This document shows, piece after piece, positions 8,106 to 16,721 of a DNA stretch of 64,000 nucleotides (position 1 is its first letter; each line of letters starts with the position of its first letter). The stretch is from Streptomyces beijiangensis (lineage in GTDB: Bacteria; Actinomycetota; Actinomycetes; Streptomycetales; Streptomycetaceae): assembly GCF_017315755.1 (NCBI RefSeq), contig NZ_JAFLRJ010000114.1, positions 1-64,000 on the forward strand. Direction: 5' to 3'. A program made the translations under genes and the position numbers. The notes beneath the pieces are model-generated. The model was not told where the DNA came from and made no database searches. It saw only the letters and a list, made by a program, of their open reading frames with translations.

Positions 8106-9362
8106 ATGGGCTTTCCGCACCCCGCACGGCGCCTGCTCCTCGCCGCGCTCTCCGCTCTCGCCCTGGCGACGGCCCTCGCCGTCCCCACGGGCGGCACCTC
8201 GTCGGCAACTGCCGCCCAGGCCGCCGCAGTCACATTCTCGGACACCTTCGACGGGGCCGCAGGGTCAGCCGTCGACGGGTCCAAGTGGCAGATCGAGACC
8301 GGCGACAACGTCAACAACCACGAGCGGCAGTACTACACGGCGGGCAGCAACAACGCCGCCCTCGACGGCCAGGGCCATCTGGTCATCACCGCACGCAAGG
8401 ACAATCCCCGCAACTACCAGTGCTGGTACGGGAAGTGCGAGTACACCTCCGCCCGGCTGAACACCTCGGGCAAGTTCACCTCCACGTACGGACACGTCGA
8501 GGCGCGGATGAAGATCCCGCGCGGCCAGGGCATGTGGCCCGCCTTCTGGATGCTCGGCAACGACATCGGGCAGGTCGGCTGGCCCAACTCCGGTGAGATC
8601 GACGTCATGGAGAACGTCGGCTTCGAGCCCTCGACCGTCCACGGCACCATCCATGGCCCCGGCTATTCGGGCTCCGCGGGAATCGGCGCGGGCTACACCC
8701 TCCCCAACGGCCAGGTGTTCGCCGACGCCTTCCACACCTTCGCCGTGGACTGGGCGCCGAACTCGATCACCTGGACCGTCGACGGGACCGTGTACCAGCG
8801 GCGCACCCCGGCCGATCTCGGCGGCAACCAGTGGGTGTTCAACAAGCCGTTCTTCCTGATACTCAACCTCGCGGTCGGCGGCTACTGGCCGGGCGACCCC
8901 AACTCGAGCACCACCTTCCCGCAGCAGCTGGTCGTCGACCAGGTGCAGGTCAGCACCAGCGACACCCCGCCGCCCGCCGCGGGCGGCACCATCACCGGGC
9001 TCGGCGGCAAGTGTGTGGACGTGGCCGCAGGGAGCACCGCCAACGGCACCGCGGTCCAGCTGTACGACTGCAATGGATCCACCGCCCAGAAGTGGAGCGT
9101 CGGGACCGACGGGACGATCCGCGCGCTGGGCAAGTGCCTGGACGTGGCGAGCGGCGGCACCGCCGACGGTTCGCTGGTCCAGCTGTACGACTGCAACGGC
9201 ACGGCGGCCCAGAAGTGGACCGTCACCGGCGCGAAGGACATCGTCAACCCCCAGGCGAACAAGTGCCTGGACGCGACGGGCAACTCCTCCGCCAACGGCA
9301 CCCGGCTGCAGATCTGGACCTGTGGCGGCGGCGCCAACCAGAAGTGGACGGTCACCGGCTGA
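8106..9362 (+). CDS. secreted GH16 beta-glucanase with ricin-type lectin domain
   Basis: A 418-residue exported enzyme. Residues 1-38 form a signal peptide (PARRLLLAALSALALATA, cleavage after an Ala-rich stretch). Residues about 45-285 are a GH16 laminarinase-like jelly roll with the catalytic motif GEIDVME: nucleophile E164, D166 and acid/base E169. Residues about 295-418 form one ricin-B/CBM13 beta-trefoil with three QxW-type repeats ending QKWSV, QKWTV and QKWTV. Likely activity is endo-cleavage of beta-1,3-(1,4)-glucan such as fungal or algal cell wall; the exact linkage cannot be read. ATG 8106 has GGGAGA at good spacing. The gene is monocistronic, ending at a bidirectional hairpin. Confidence 0.9.
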   Translation: MGFPHPARRLLLAALSALALATALAVPTGGTSSATAAQAAAVTFSDTFDGAAGSAVDGSKWQIETGDNVNNHERQYYTAGSNNAALDGQGHLVITARKDNPRNYQCWYGKCEYTSARLNTSGKFTSTYGHVEARMKIPRGQGMWPAFWMLGNDIGQVGWPNSGEIDVMENVGFEPSTVHGTIHGPGYSGSAGIGAGYTLPNGQVFADAFHTFAVDWAPNSITWTVDGTVYQRRTPADLGGNQWVFNKPFFLILNLAVGGYWPGDPNSSTTFPQQLVVDQVQVSTSDTPPPAAGGTITGLGGKCVDVAAGSTANGTAVQLYDCNGSTAQKWSVGTDGTIRALGKCLDVASGGTADGSLVQLYDCNGTAAQKWTVTGAKDIVNPQANKCLDATGNSSANGTRLQIWTCGGGANQKWTVTG

Positions 9363-9375
9363 CCACCGCCGGTGT

Positions 9376-9404
9376 GCGGCCCGGCCTCCTCAGGACCGGG
9401 CCGC
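9376..9404. terminator. bidirectional terminator hairpin
   Basis: A 9-base perfect stem (GCGGCCCGG with CCGGGCCGC, 11-base loop) lies between the convergent GH16 and EamA genes and overlaps the last codons of the EamA gene. It has no T-tract, as is common in Streptomyces. Confidence 0.6.
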
Positions 9405-10316
9405 GCGCTGGCCCAGCAGGACACTCACCAGCACCAGGACCAGACCGCCCAGCTGCCAGAGGGTGAGTGTCTGCCCGAGCACCAGCAGCCCTGCGAGCGT
9501 CGCCATGACCGGATTGGCAAGCCCGAGGAAGGCGACCGAGGAGGCGGGCAGCCGCTCGATGCCGCGGAACCACATCGCGTACGCCAGGGCCGTGCCGATC
9601 AGACCGAGGTAGGCGAATCCGGCGATGTTCGCGCCGCTCAGCGCGGGCGGCATTCCCTCGATCCCGAACGCGAGGGGCACCAGGACGAGTCCGCCCACGG
9701 TCAGCTGCCAGCCGGTCACCGCGAGGAGCGGTACGCCTTCGGGCCTCCCCCAGCGCTTGCCGAGCAGTACGGCGAGGGCCATGAGGGACGTGGCGAGAAG
9801 CATCGCGCCGAGGCCTACCGGGTCCACCGCGGCCGAGCCGCGGAGGACGAGCAGTCCCACTCCGGCCACCCCGACCACGCCCGCCCCCAGCGTCCGCCGG
9901 GTCGGGCGGACCTTCAGGACGAAGGCGCCGAGGCCCGCCACCAGGAGCGGCATCACGGCGCTGACCGTACTGGCCACACCTCCCGGCAGCCGGTACGCAC
10001 CGAGGAAGAGCAGCGGGAAGAACGCGCCGAAGTTGAGCAGGCCGAGCACGGCGGACTTCCACCACCACGACCCGCTGGGCAGCCGCCGGGTGGCGGCGAT
10101 GAGCACCAGCCCTGCGGGCAGGGCCCTCATCGTCGCCAGCAGCAACGGGCGGTCCGGGGGCAGCAGTTGGGTCGTGGTGACGTAGGTGGTGCCCCAGGTG
10201 AGGGGTCCGATGACGGCGAGCGCGGCATTCATGGCGGCCGAGCCGCGGGCCGGTGCGGTGCCCGGTGCGGCGCCCGGCCCTGATGCGGCCCGGAGATTCG
10301 GTGCGACGACAGACAT
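9390..10316 (-). CDS. EamA/DMT-family exporter
   Basis: A 308-residue membrane protein of the drug/metabolite transporter superfamily, with ten predicted hydrophobic helices in two EamA halves. Family-type segments are GPLTWGTTYVTTTQLLPPDRPLLLA in helix 1-2, GLLNFGAFFPLLFLGAYRLPGGVAS, and FAYLGLIGTALAYAMWFRGIERLPAS in the second half. The substrate is unknown; members export amino acids, metabolites or drugs. ATG 10316 has GAGGGGG six bases upstream. It is divergent from a marR gene with two identical palindromes between them, so it is very probably the MarR target. Confidence 0.88.
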   Translation of the reverse strand: MSVVAPNLRAASGPGAAPGTAPARGSAAMNAALAVIGPLTWGTTYVTTTQLLPPDRPLLLATMRALPAGLVLIAATRRLPSGSWWWKSAVLGLLNFGAFFPLLFLGAYRLPGGVASTVSAVMPLLVAGLGAFVLKVRPTRRTLGAGVVGVAGVGLLVLRGSAAVDPVGLGAMLLATSLMALAVLLGKRWGRPEGVPLLAVTGWQLTVGGLVLVPLAFGIEGMPPALSGANIAGFAYLGLIGTALAYAMWFRGIERLPASSVAFLGLANPVMATLAGLLVLGQTLTLWQLGGLVLVLVSVLLGQRAARS

Positions 10317-10339
10317 GACGTTCCCCCTCAGCATTGATA

Positions 10340-10403
10340 ATCTCAACGTTGAGATAAATCATCGGCCGCCGATCGGCGAACGTCAAGTATCTCAACGTTG
10401 AGA
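10340..10403. promoter_or_regulatory. twin MarR operators
   Basis: The perfect 14-base palindrome TCTCAACGTTGAGA occurs at 10341-10354 (extended to 16 bases by flanking A and T) and again at 10390-10403. The centres are 49 bases apart. Each copy lies close to one of the two divergent starts, a usual arrangement for a MarR dimer repressing both its own gene and a neighbouring exporter. Confidence 0.85.
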
Positions 10404-10426
10404 GATTCTGAGGATCGGAGCGGGAC

Positions 10427-10954
10427 GTGCCGCAGAAGCCCCAGCAGGAAGCCGGCGACGCCGTGGACGTGGTCGCCGCTCAGTGGCGCCGCGAGCGGCC
10501 CGATCTCGGGCACCTGGACGCGATGGCACTGGTCGGCCGCATCAGCCGGGCCAACAACCTGATGCAGAAAGGCATGAAGCCGGTCTTCGCCCAGTACGGT
10601 CTGGAATTCGCGGAGTTCGACGTGCTGGCCACCCTGTGCCGCACCGGCGCCCCGTACGAGCTGACCGCCGGCGGCCTGCTGCGCTCCGCCATGGTCACAT
10701 CGGGCGCCATCACCAACCGCCTCGACCGGCTGGAGAAGAAGGGCCTCATCGAGCGCGTACCGCACCCCGGCGACCGGCGGGCGATCAAGGTCAGACTCAC
10801 CACCGAGGGCTACGACCTGGTGAACACGGTGGTCGAGGCCCATGTGGAGAACGAGGCCCGGATGCTGGCCGGACTGACGAAGACCGAGCGCGCCGCCCTC
10901 GACACGGGGCTGCGCCGTCTGCTCGTATCGCTCGGGGACACGGACCTGGGCTGA
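10427..10954 (+). CDS. MarR-family transcriptional regulator
   Basis: A 175-residue winged-helix protein. The MarR core is clear: an N-terminal dimerisation helix, FAEFDVLATLCRTG, a recognition helix region SGAITNRLDRLEKKGLIERVPHPGDRRAIKVRLT with the conserved DRR wing, and a C-terminal dimerisation helix. MarR proteins release DNA on binding phenolic or drug-like ligands or on oxidation; this one has a single cysteine (TLCRTG). GTG 10427 is preceded by GGAG. The two palindromes upstream and the divergent exporter make a simple autoregulated export module (inference). Confidence 0.92.
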   Translation: MPQKPQQEAGDAVDVVAAQWRRERPDLGHLDAMALVGRISRANNLMQKGMKPVFAQYGLEFAEFDVLATLCRTGAPYELTAGGLLRSAMVTSGAITNRLDRLEKKGLIERVPHPGDRRAIKVRLTTEGYDLVNTVVEAHVENEARMLAGLTKTERAALDTGLRRLLVSLGDTDLG

Positions 10955-10957
10955 ACA

Positions 10958-10990
10958 CGGCGGGGCGGTCCGCGAACCACCACCCCGCCG
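10958..10990. terminator. terminator hairpin
   Basis: CGGCGGGG at 10958-10965 pairs with CCCCGCCG at 10983-10990, and an inner GGT/ACC pair lengthens the stem. It lies between the convergent marR and P450 genes and probably serves both. Confidence 0.6.
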
Positions 10991-11005
10991 GCCGGTCCGC
11001 CTGGC

Positions 11006-12244
11006 TCAGCCGTTCAGCAGGACCGGGAAAGCCGCCTTGTCGTTCTGCGTCAGTACGGGAAGATTCCGGATCTCCTCCGCCGGTACGGCGAGGCGCAGCC
11101 CGGGGAAGCGCTCGAAGAGCGCCGGGAGCGCGATGGCCGCCTCCAGCCGGGAGAGCGCCGCACCCGGGCAGATGTGCGGGCCGTGCCCGAACGTCATGTG
11201 GCGGATCGGGGTGGCGCGGCTGATGTCGAAGGCCTCGGCGTCCGGGCCGTGCTGCTCGGTGTCGCGGCCGATCGCCCGGTAGGAGATCACCACGCCCTCG
11301 CCCTTGGGGATGACGGCGTCGCCGACCTCGATGTCCTCGGTGGCGAAGCGCATCAGCAGATGGGTGATGGAGGGGTCCCAGCGCAGCGACTCCTCGATCG
11401 CCGTCTCCCAGGAGACCTCCCCCGAGAGCACCAGCGCCAGCTGGTCGGGGTGGGTCAGCAGGGCGCGTACGACATTGAGGATGAGCCCGATGGTGGTCTC
11501 GTGGCCGGCCGCCACCATCGCCTTGAGGTTGCCGACCACCTCCTCGTCGGTGAGCGGGTCGCCGCCCTCGTCGGCGAGGATCAGCGCGCTGGTGAGGTCG
11601 TCGGTGGGGCGTGCGGTCTTCTCCCGTACCAACTCGGTGTAGAAGACGTCCAGTTCGGCGAGGACCGCCATGCGCTCCTCGTGCGGGGTGAGCATCGAGA
11701 AGAAGGCCTTGTACGCCTTCATCAGCATGGGGTGGCGGGCCTCGTCCACGCCCATCAGCATCCCGACCACCAGCATCGGCAGCGGCTGCGCGAAGGCCGT
11801 CTTGAGGTCCACCGCACCGTCGACGGCCTGTTCCTCCAGCGCGTCGAGCAGTTCCTGGGTGAACTTCTCGATGTCGGGGCGTATCGCCTCAAGACGGCGC
11901 GGTGTGATCGCCTGGGAGGTCTTGGTCCGCAGCCTGCGGTGCTCGGCGCCGTCCACGGTGAACATGGAGCGGCCCGCGTCGATCATCCCGATCAGCGGCC
12001 AGGCGTGCGTCACCGCACCCGACTGCCACAGGCTCCAGGCGTCCAGGTCCTTCACCAGGCGCTGGTCGGTGAGGAGTTGGCGCGCGTCCGCGTGGCGGGT
12101 GACGGCCAGCGCGGGGACGCCGAGCAGCTCGATCGGGGTGAGCGCACCGGCCTCGCGCAGCCGCGCAGTCTCACCGTCCAGATCCTGGACCATCGGGTCG
12201 ATGGCGAGTGCCGATGCGGCAGCGGCGGCGTGAGGGCAGTTCAC
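11006..12244 (-). CDS. cytochrome P450, CYP154-like
   Basis: A 412-residue soluble class I P450. All core motifs are present: I-helix AAGHETT, K-helix EESLRW (ExxR), and haem loop FGHGPHICPG with ligand Cys359. Overall sequence is CYP154-like, a Streptomyces family with varied aromatic or macrolide substrates. The GTG start at 12244 overlaps the TGA of the preceding P450 by four bases (GTGA), so the two are translationally coupled. No ferredoxin or reductase gene is nearby, so electrons must come from unlinked partners. The open frame continues upstream through the other P450, but that part is a shadow. A hairpin follows the gene. Confidence 0.9.
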   Translation of the reverse strand: MNCPHAAAAASALAIDPMVQDLDGETARLREAGALTPIELLGVPALAVTRHADARQLLTDQRLVKDLDAWSLWQSGAVTHAWPLIGMIDAGRSMFTVDGAEHRRLRTKTSQAITPRRLEAIRPDIEKFTQELLDALEEQAVDGAVDLKTAFAQPLPMLVVGMLMGVDEARHPMLMKAYKAFFSMLTPHEERMAVLAELDVFYTELVREKTARPTDDLTSALILADEGGDPLTDEEVVGNLKAMVAAGHETTIGLILNVVRALLTHPDQLALVLSGEVSWETAIEESLRWDPSITHLLMRFATEDIEVGDAVIPKGEGVVISYRAIGRDTEQHGPDAEAFDISRATPIRHMTFGHGPHICPGAALSRLEAAIALPALFERFPGLRLAVPAEEIRNLPVLTQNDKAAFPVLLNG

Positions 12245-13509
12245 AGGTGGCCTCCAGTCGTGCGTACGGGGGTGAAGCTGACCGGCAGCGAGGTCATCCC
12301 CCGAAGGAAGGAGGACGGCCGCCGGACCAGTGTCTGTGCGGGCACCGTCAGATCGATGTCGGGCAGCCGGTCGAGCAGCACCTCGATCCCGGTGCGGGCG
12401 AGGATCTCGGCGATCTCCTGGGCGGGGAAGGGGCAGCGATACTCGCCGTGGCCGAAGGAGAAGTGCGCGCTGTTGCCGCTCTGGCCGCCGCCCCCTGAGC
12501 CGAGGTCCTGCCGGATCAGCGGGTCGGCGTTGGCCGCGGCCAGACCGAGCAGCAGCATGTCCCCCGCGCGTACGGCCTGTCCGCCCAGTGTGGTGTCGCG
12601 GGCGGCCCAGCGTCCGGCGAGTATCTGGGTCGGGGCGTCCTCCCAGAGGACCTCGTTCATCGCCTCGGCGACGCTGTGGCGGCCGCCGGAGAGCGCGGCG
12701 GCGAACCGGTCGTCGGTGAGCATCAGCCTGATCGAGTTGCCGATCCAGTCGGCGGTGGGGAGGTGGCCCGCCGCCGTGATCGCCATCAGGTCGAGGGCGT
12801 ACTCCTCGTCGGTGAACGGTGCGGGGTCGGCCAGCATCCGGGACGTCACGTCGTCCCCGGGCTGGGCGCGCTTGGCCGCGACGAGGCGGAACATGTGCTC
12901 GGCGAAACTCTGCATGGCCTGCTGCGCGTCGGGTCCGCCGTCGGCGAGATCGTTGATCACCCGGGCGATCCGCGCGCCGTCCTCGTCGGGGAAGCCGACC
13001 AGCCGTGCCAGGACGAGCACCGGCAGCAGCATCGCGAAGTCCGCGACCAGGTCGGCCCTGCCGCGGTCGCAGAAGCTGTCGATCAGCCGGTCCGCCAGCT
13101 CCTCGCTGTGGCGCCGGAGTTCGAAGGAGTCGACCTCTTCGAGCGCGGGTCCCACCATGGCTGCGTGCCGACGGTGCTCGGCGCCCGCGGTGAAGTAGAT
13201 GGAAGGGGCGGGCCTGCCGACCATCGGCAGCAGCGGCCAGTCCTCGGGGATGTTCTCCCACTGGTTCCACAGCGCCACGTCGCGCGGGAACAACTCGGCG
13301 TCGCTGGAGACCTGGTGGAGTTCGCGGTAGCCGATGACAAGCCAGGCGGGGATGGAGCCGGGCAGTTCGACCGGGGTCACCGGGCCGTGGTCGCGGCGCA
13401 TGTCGCGGTAGAGGCCCAGCGTGTCGGTGTGGAACCGTTCGCCGCTGAGCGGCACGACGGGGCAGCCGCCGCCGTGCGCGGGCGTGACGGGCGGCGAGGG
13501 GTGCGTCAT
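12241..13509 (-). CDS. cytochrome P450 without ExxR motif, CYP157-like
   Basis: A 422-residue P450 with haem loop FGHGEYRCPFPA (ligand Cys359) and I-helix AAGHLPT. The K-helix, where nearly all P450s have ExxR, reads EVLW (E286 to W289). This is the known signature of the CYP157 family, which is commonly encoded beside a CYP154-type P450 in Streptomyces, as here. The role of CYP157 proteins is not settled. ATG 13509 has AGGAG at good spacing. A TATAGT box on the minus strand (13574-13569) may be the -10 element. The gene pair usually sits in conservons, but no roadblock or GTPase gene is seen here. Confidence 0.88.
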   Translation of the reverse strand: MTHPSPPVTPAHGGGCPVVPLSGERFHTDTLGLYRDMRRDHGPVTPVELPGSIPAWLVIGYRELHQVSSDAELFPRDVALWNQWENIPEDWPLLPMVGRPAPSIYFTAGAEHRRHAAMVGPALEEVDSFELRRHSEELADRLIDSFCDRGRADLVADFAMLLPVLVLARLVGFPDEDGARIARVINDLADGGPDAQQAMQSFAEHMFRLVAAKRAQPGDDVTSRMLADPAPFTDEEYALDLMAITAAGHLPTADWIGNSIRLMLTDDRFAAALSGGRHSVAEAMNEVLWEDAPTQILAGRWAARDTTLGGQAVRAGDMLLLGLAAANADPLIRQDLGSGGGGQSGNSAHFSFGHGEYRCPFPAQEIAEILARTGIEVLLDRLPDIDLTVPAQTLVRRPSSFLRGMTSLPVSFTPVRTTGGHL

Positions 13510-13661
13510 CGTGCGGACTCCTGGGGCGTCGGTTCAGCGCGTTGCGGCCAAACGATCAACGCGAAACCACTATAAGGAAGTTGAGTGACCAGGTCGCTAC
13601 ATCAATCTTCCACTTGTGTCACTTCCGTGATCACAAAACCCCCACATCCGCACATGCGCGA

Positions 13662-14444
13662 TCACATCGCCTCGTCGTGCAGCAGCCTCCCCGCCAGCGC
13701 TCCCCCGAGCACCACCACCCCCACACCGACCAGCCAGGACTGCAGCACCAGAACCGTCCCGAACGGCCCGTAGGTGACGGCGCTCGAAGCGATCAGCGGC
13801 GAGAAGACGAGCCGCGAGAAGACCCGCAGTCCCAGCAGACCGAGCACCGTGGTGACCGCCCCCGGCAGCAGGGCGGGCCACCCGATCCGCCCGCCGAGCA
13901 GCACCCGCTGCGACCACCAGAAGAAAGCCACCGCGCTCACCGCGCCGCCCAGTTCACCGCCCCAGCTCTGCCGCCACACCGTGGTGGTGCCGGAGATGAA
14001 GAGAGCGCCCACCAGCACACCGAGCCAGAGCACCTGGCGCCATCTGCCGTACCAGCGCCCCGGAGGCAGCTCCCAGATCTTCTCGTAGCACGTCTGGATC
14101 GTGGCCCCGAAGGACAGCCCGAAGCCGGCGAGCGCGGCGATCCCGAACGCCGTGGTGGTCCGCAGCACTTGTCCGGGTACGGCGAAGAGCTGGTCGATCC
14201 GCACCCGAGCGGTCCGCGACACCCCCAGCGCGTCCCCGAGCCACTGGGCGAACCCCTGTCCATGACCCGGATCCGCCGCCGAGACGACGATCAACAGCGG
14301 TACGAGGGTGAGGAATCCGAGAGCGGCGAAGGCCATCGAGCGGGGCATCAGCTCCAGTTCGCGCACAGCACCGCGCAACCTCGCGTACCACGGCGGATGT
14401 TCCTCGGTACCGGCCTGCTCCTGCGGCATGTCACGAACTATCAC
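13662..14444 (-). CDS. YihY/BrkB-family membrane protein
   Basis: A 260-residue polytopic membrane protein of the YihY/virulence-factor-BrkB family, of uncertain function. Six hydrophobic segments are evident, including SMAFAALGFLTLVPLLIVVS, VLWLGVLVGALFISG and the C-terminal VLVLQSWLVGVGVVVLGGALAG. The invariant tyrosine-containing GPFGTVLVLQSWL region fits the family. Start choice is GTG 14444, with GAGG about ten bases upstream; ATG 14429 is the alternative. It is divergent from the gtrA-like gene. Confidence 0.8.
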   Translation of the reverse strand: MIVRDMPQEQAGTEEHPPWYARLRGAVRELELMPRSMAFAALGFLTLVPLLIVVSAADPGHGQGFAQWLGDALGVSRTARVRIDQLFAVPGQVLRTTTAFGIAALAGFGLSFGATIQTCYEKIWELPPGRWYGRWRQVLWLGVLVGALFISGTTTVWRQSWGGELGGAVSAVAFFWWSQRVLLGGRIGWPALLPGAVTTVLGLLGLRVFSRLVFSPLIASSAVTYGPFGTVLVLQSWLVGVGVVVLGGALAGRLLHDEAM

Positions 14445-14583
14445 CCCCTGACTGTCCTCAGGGACAGGTGGGGGACAACCCCCACCCGACTCGGGGACTA
14501 CCCCGGTCGTTTGGGGGCCGCCCGCTCTCTAGATTCGGAACTGTCCCCGCACCGCCGCTCCACTCCCCCTACGGAGGCTCCCC

Positions 14584-15033
14584 GTGACCACCCACCGCCC
14601 GCTCGTCGCGGCCTTCCTGCGCTTCGTCGTCTGCGGCGGCGGCGTCGGCCTCGCCTCCAGCGGTGTGCTGGTGGCACTGCACGGACGTATGCCGATGGTC
14701 CTCGCCAACGCCCTGGTCACCGTCGTCTCCACCGTCGTCGCGACGGAGCTGCACGGCAGGATCTCCTTCCGCAGCGAGCGCCGCGGCTGGGGCGTCCACC
14801 TCCAGTCGGGGTTGACGGTCGCGGTGAGCTACGCCTTCACGACCGGCGCCCTGCTCACCCTCTACGCCGTCCATCCGGCCCCTTCGGCCGTGACGGAACA
14901 GACCGTCTACCTCTCCGCATCGGCGCTGACGGGCATCGGCCGGTTCGTGGTGCTGCGGGCCGTGGTGTTCGCCCGGCGTACGGCGGCCGTCGAGGCCCCG
15001 CTCGGCCGGACCTCGGTGGCGATGGCGGCCTGA
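14584..15033 (+). CDS. GtrA-family membrane protein
   Basis: A 149-residue protein with four hydrophobic helices and the GtrA layout: FLRFVVCGGGVGLASSGVLVAL at the N-terminus, then a short loop with ELHGRISF, and a positively charged end after the fourth helix (RFVVLRAVVFARR). GtrA proteins are proposed to move lipid-linked sugars across the membrane. GGAGG lies seven bases before GTG 14584. The leader contains a small GTGGGGG/CCCCCAC hairpin at about 14467-14484. It converges with the next gene after 16 bases. Confidence 0.8.
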   Translation: MTTHRPLVAAFLRFVVCGGGVGLASSGVLVALHGRMPMVLANALVTVVSTVVATELHGRISFRSERRGWGVHLQSGLTVAVSYAFTTGALLTLYAVHPAPSAVTEQTVYLSASALTGIGRFVVLRAVVFARRTAAVEAPLGRTSVAMAA

Positions 15034-15049
15034 GCCGTCGGCAGCCCTG

Positions 15050-15871
15050 TCAGGGAGCGCTGAACAGGGCCGGGAAGCGGTGCCCGAGCCAGGGCTTGCG
15101 GCCCCAGACGACCACATGGCCTCGGGCCATGGCGCCCCACGGACCGCGCCGGCCCAGGGCCATCAGGAGGAAGTCGACCGGTTCCGTGAGGATGGTGCAG
15201 TCCGGGCGGGCCGGGGGCTGCTCCCTCACAGTCACGGCCCCGTCGGCGAAGACCGCCCCGAAGCGGGTGCCGCCCCACAGCCGGATCTCGTAACGGGCGC
15301 TCAGCCCGGCGATCGCGGCCGTGTCGACCGCCCGCCCCATGGCCCTGAGCATGAAGGGCATGGTCAGCTCGACCCGGGCGCGGTCGATCATGTGCGGCCG
15401 GCCCAATGCGCGGGCGAGGTCCCAGCCGTGGCCCAGCATGTGGGTCAGGAGGTACGAAGCCAGTTCGGCCAGGCTCATCGGGCCCATCGGGGTGATCACG
15501 GTCCCCTGTGCGGGGTTCCGCTCCACCGCGTCGAGGAACGCCTCGGCCTGCGCCACGATCATCGCGGCCAGCGGTTCGGCCCCGCGCTCGCCGAAGGCGG
15601 CGAGCCCACGCTCATTGGCCGCGGCCAGGCTCTGCGGTGTGCCGTCCCCGTAACCGCGCTCCTGCCCGGCGGCCAGCTCGGCCATCAGTGCGTTGGCCAG
15701 CGCCAGGTGCGCCGCCGCCTCCCCGACGGTCCACCGCGACCCGGGGACCGCCCCTGCGGTGCCCGGCGCCCCGCGCACGAGCTCGGCGATCTCGGTGGCG
15801 GTGTCACGTATCGCGTCGCCGAGCCCACCGGCATCCATCGTTCTGCCGATGTCGGGCAGGGAATTCCTCAT
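15050..15871 (-). CDS. maleylpyruvate isomerase-family, mycothiol-dependent enzyme-like protein
   Basis: A 273-residue protein of the actinobacterial MDMPI family. The N-terminal DinB-like four-helix domain has WTVGEAAAHLALAN with the metal-binding His and later LLTHMLGHGWDLARALG with two more His. The C-terminal half (ARYEIRLWGGTRFGAVFADG, then DCTILTEPVDFLLMALGR) is an SCP2-like sterol-carrier fold. Members use mycothiol for isomerisation or detoxification; the substrate is unknown. ATG 15871 is the likely start, but no strong ribosome binding site is present, and ATG 15838 is possible. It is divergent from the DJ-1-like gene. Confidence 0.75.
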   Translation of the reverse strand: MRNSLPDIGRTMDAGGLGDAIRDTATEIAELVRGAPGTAGAVPGSRWTVGEAAAHLALANALMAELAAGQERGYGDGTPQSLAAANERGLAAFGERGAEPLAAMIVAQAEAFLDAVERNPAQGTVITPMGPMSLAELASYLLTHMLGHGWDLARALGRPHMIDRARVELTMPFMLRAMGRAVDTAAIAGLSARYEIRLWGGTRFGAVFADGAVTVREQPPARPDCTILTEPVDFLLMALGRRGPWGAMARGHVVVWGRKPWLGHRFPALFSAP

Positions 15872-15942
15872 TGGCCGACTATGGACGACCGGCCTACCGT
15901 CGAGGAAGTCAGAGCGTGCGAGATCTTGAGGAGTGACACGGC

Positions 15943-16638
15943 ATGGCAAAGATCCTTTTCGTGATGACGGGCGCCGACCACTGGACGCTCGCCGACGGCA
16001 CCAAGCACCCGACCGGCTTCTGGGCCGAGGAGGCCGTCGCCCCGTACCAGGCCTTCACCGAGGCCGGGCACGAGATCGTGGTCGCCACCCCGGGCGGGGT
16101 GGTGCCCACCGTCGACCGGGGCAGCCTGGCTCCCGAATTCAACGGAGGCCAGGAAGGTGCGGACAAGGTGGCGGCCGCGCTGGCCTCGATGGACGAGCTG
16201 CAGCACCCGGTCAGGATCGAGGACGTCGACCTGGACGCGTACACCGCTGTCTTCTACCCCGGCGGACACGGCCCCATGGAGGATCTCGCGGTCGACGCCG
16301 CGTCCGGCGGGCTGCTCGTAAGGACCCTGAAGTCGGGCAAGCCCCTCGGGGTGGTCTGTCACGCCCCGGCCGCGCTGCTCGCGGCCACGGACGCCGACGG
16401 CGCCAACGCGTTCGCGGGGTACCGGCTCACCGGCTTCACCAACATCGAGGAGACCCAGGCCGGGTTCGCCGACAAGGCCAGGTGGCTGCTTCAGGACCGG
16501 CTCGTCGAGGCGGGCGCGGACTTCCAGGAGGGCGAGCCCTGGGCTCCGTACGTGGTCGTCGACCGCAACCTCGTCACCGGCCAGAACCCGGCCTCCTCCG
16601 CGCCGCTCGCCCAGGAGCTGCTGAAGAAGCTCGTCTGA
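15943..16638 (+). CDS. DJ-1/PfpI superfamily, class I glutamine amidotransferase-like protein
   Basis: A 231-residue protein with a DJ-1/Hsp31 fold. The nucleophile elbow is GVVCHAPAALL with Cys139 followed by His. The opening AKILFVMTGADHW and the FWAEE segment supply the Hsp31-like acidic residue near the cysteine, and FYPGGHGPMEDL is the glycine-rich loop. Hsp31-like members are glyoxalase III, chaperone or deglycase-type enzymes; which activity applies here is not readable. GAGGAG precedes ATG 15943. It appears monocistronic. Confidence 0.88.
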   Translation: MAKILFVMTGADHWTLADGTKHPTGFWAEEAVAPYQAFTEAGHEIVVATPGGVVPTVDRGSLAPEFNGGQEGADKVAAALASMDELQHPVRIEDVDLDAYTAVFYPGGHGPMEDLAVDAASGGLLVRTLKSGKPLGVVCHAPAALLAATDADGANAFAGYRLTGFTNIEETQAGFADKARWLLQDRLVEAGADFQEGEPWAPYVVVDRNLVTGQNPASSAPLAQELLKKLV

Positions 16639-16721
16639 CCGGCCCCTCCACGGATCAGCGCCGAACTGCTTTTCGGGCCACCGGATTTGGGCCGGGAAAC
16701 GATCTTCCGTAGGATCCGGCG

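Noticed and set aside
11006-13509. Conservon (cvn) cluster
   Set aside because: Only the P450 pair is present; no histidine-kinase-like, roadblock, DUF742 or GTPase genes flank it.
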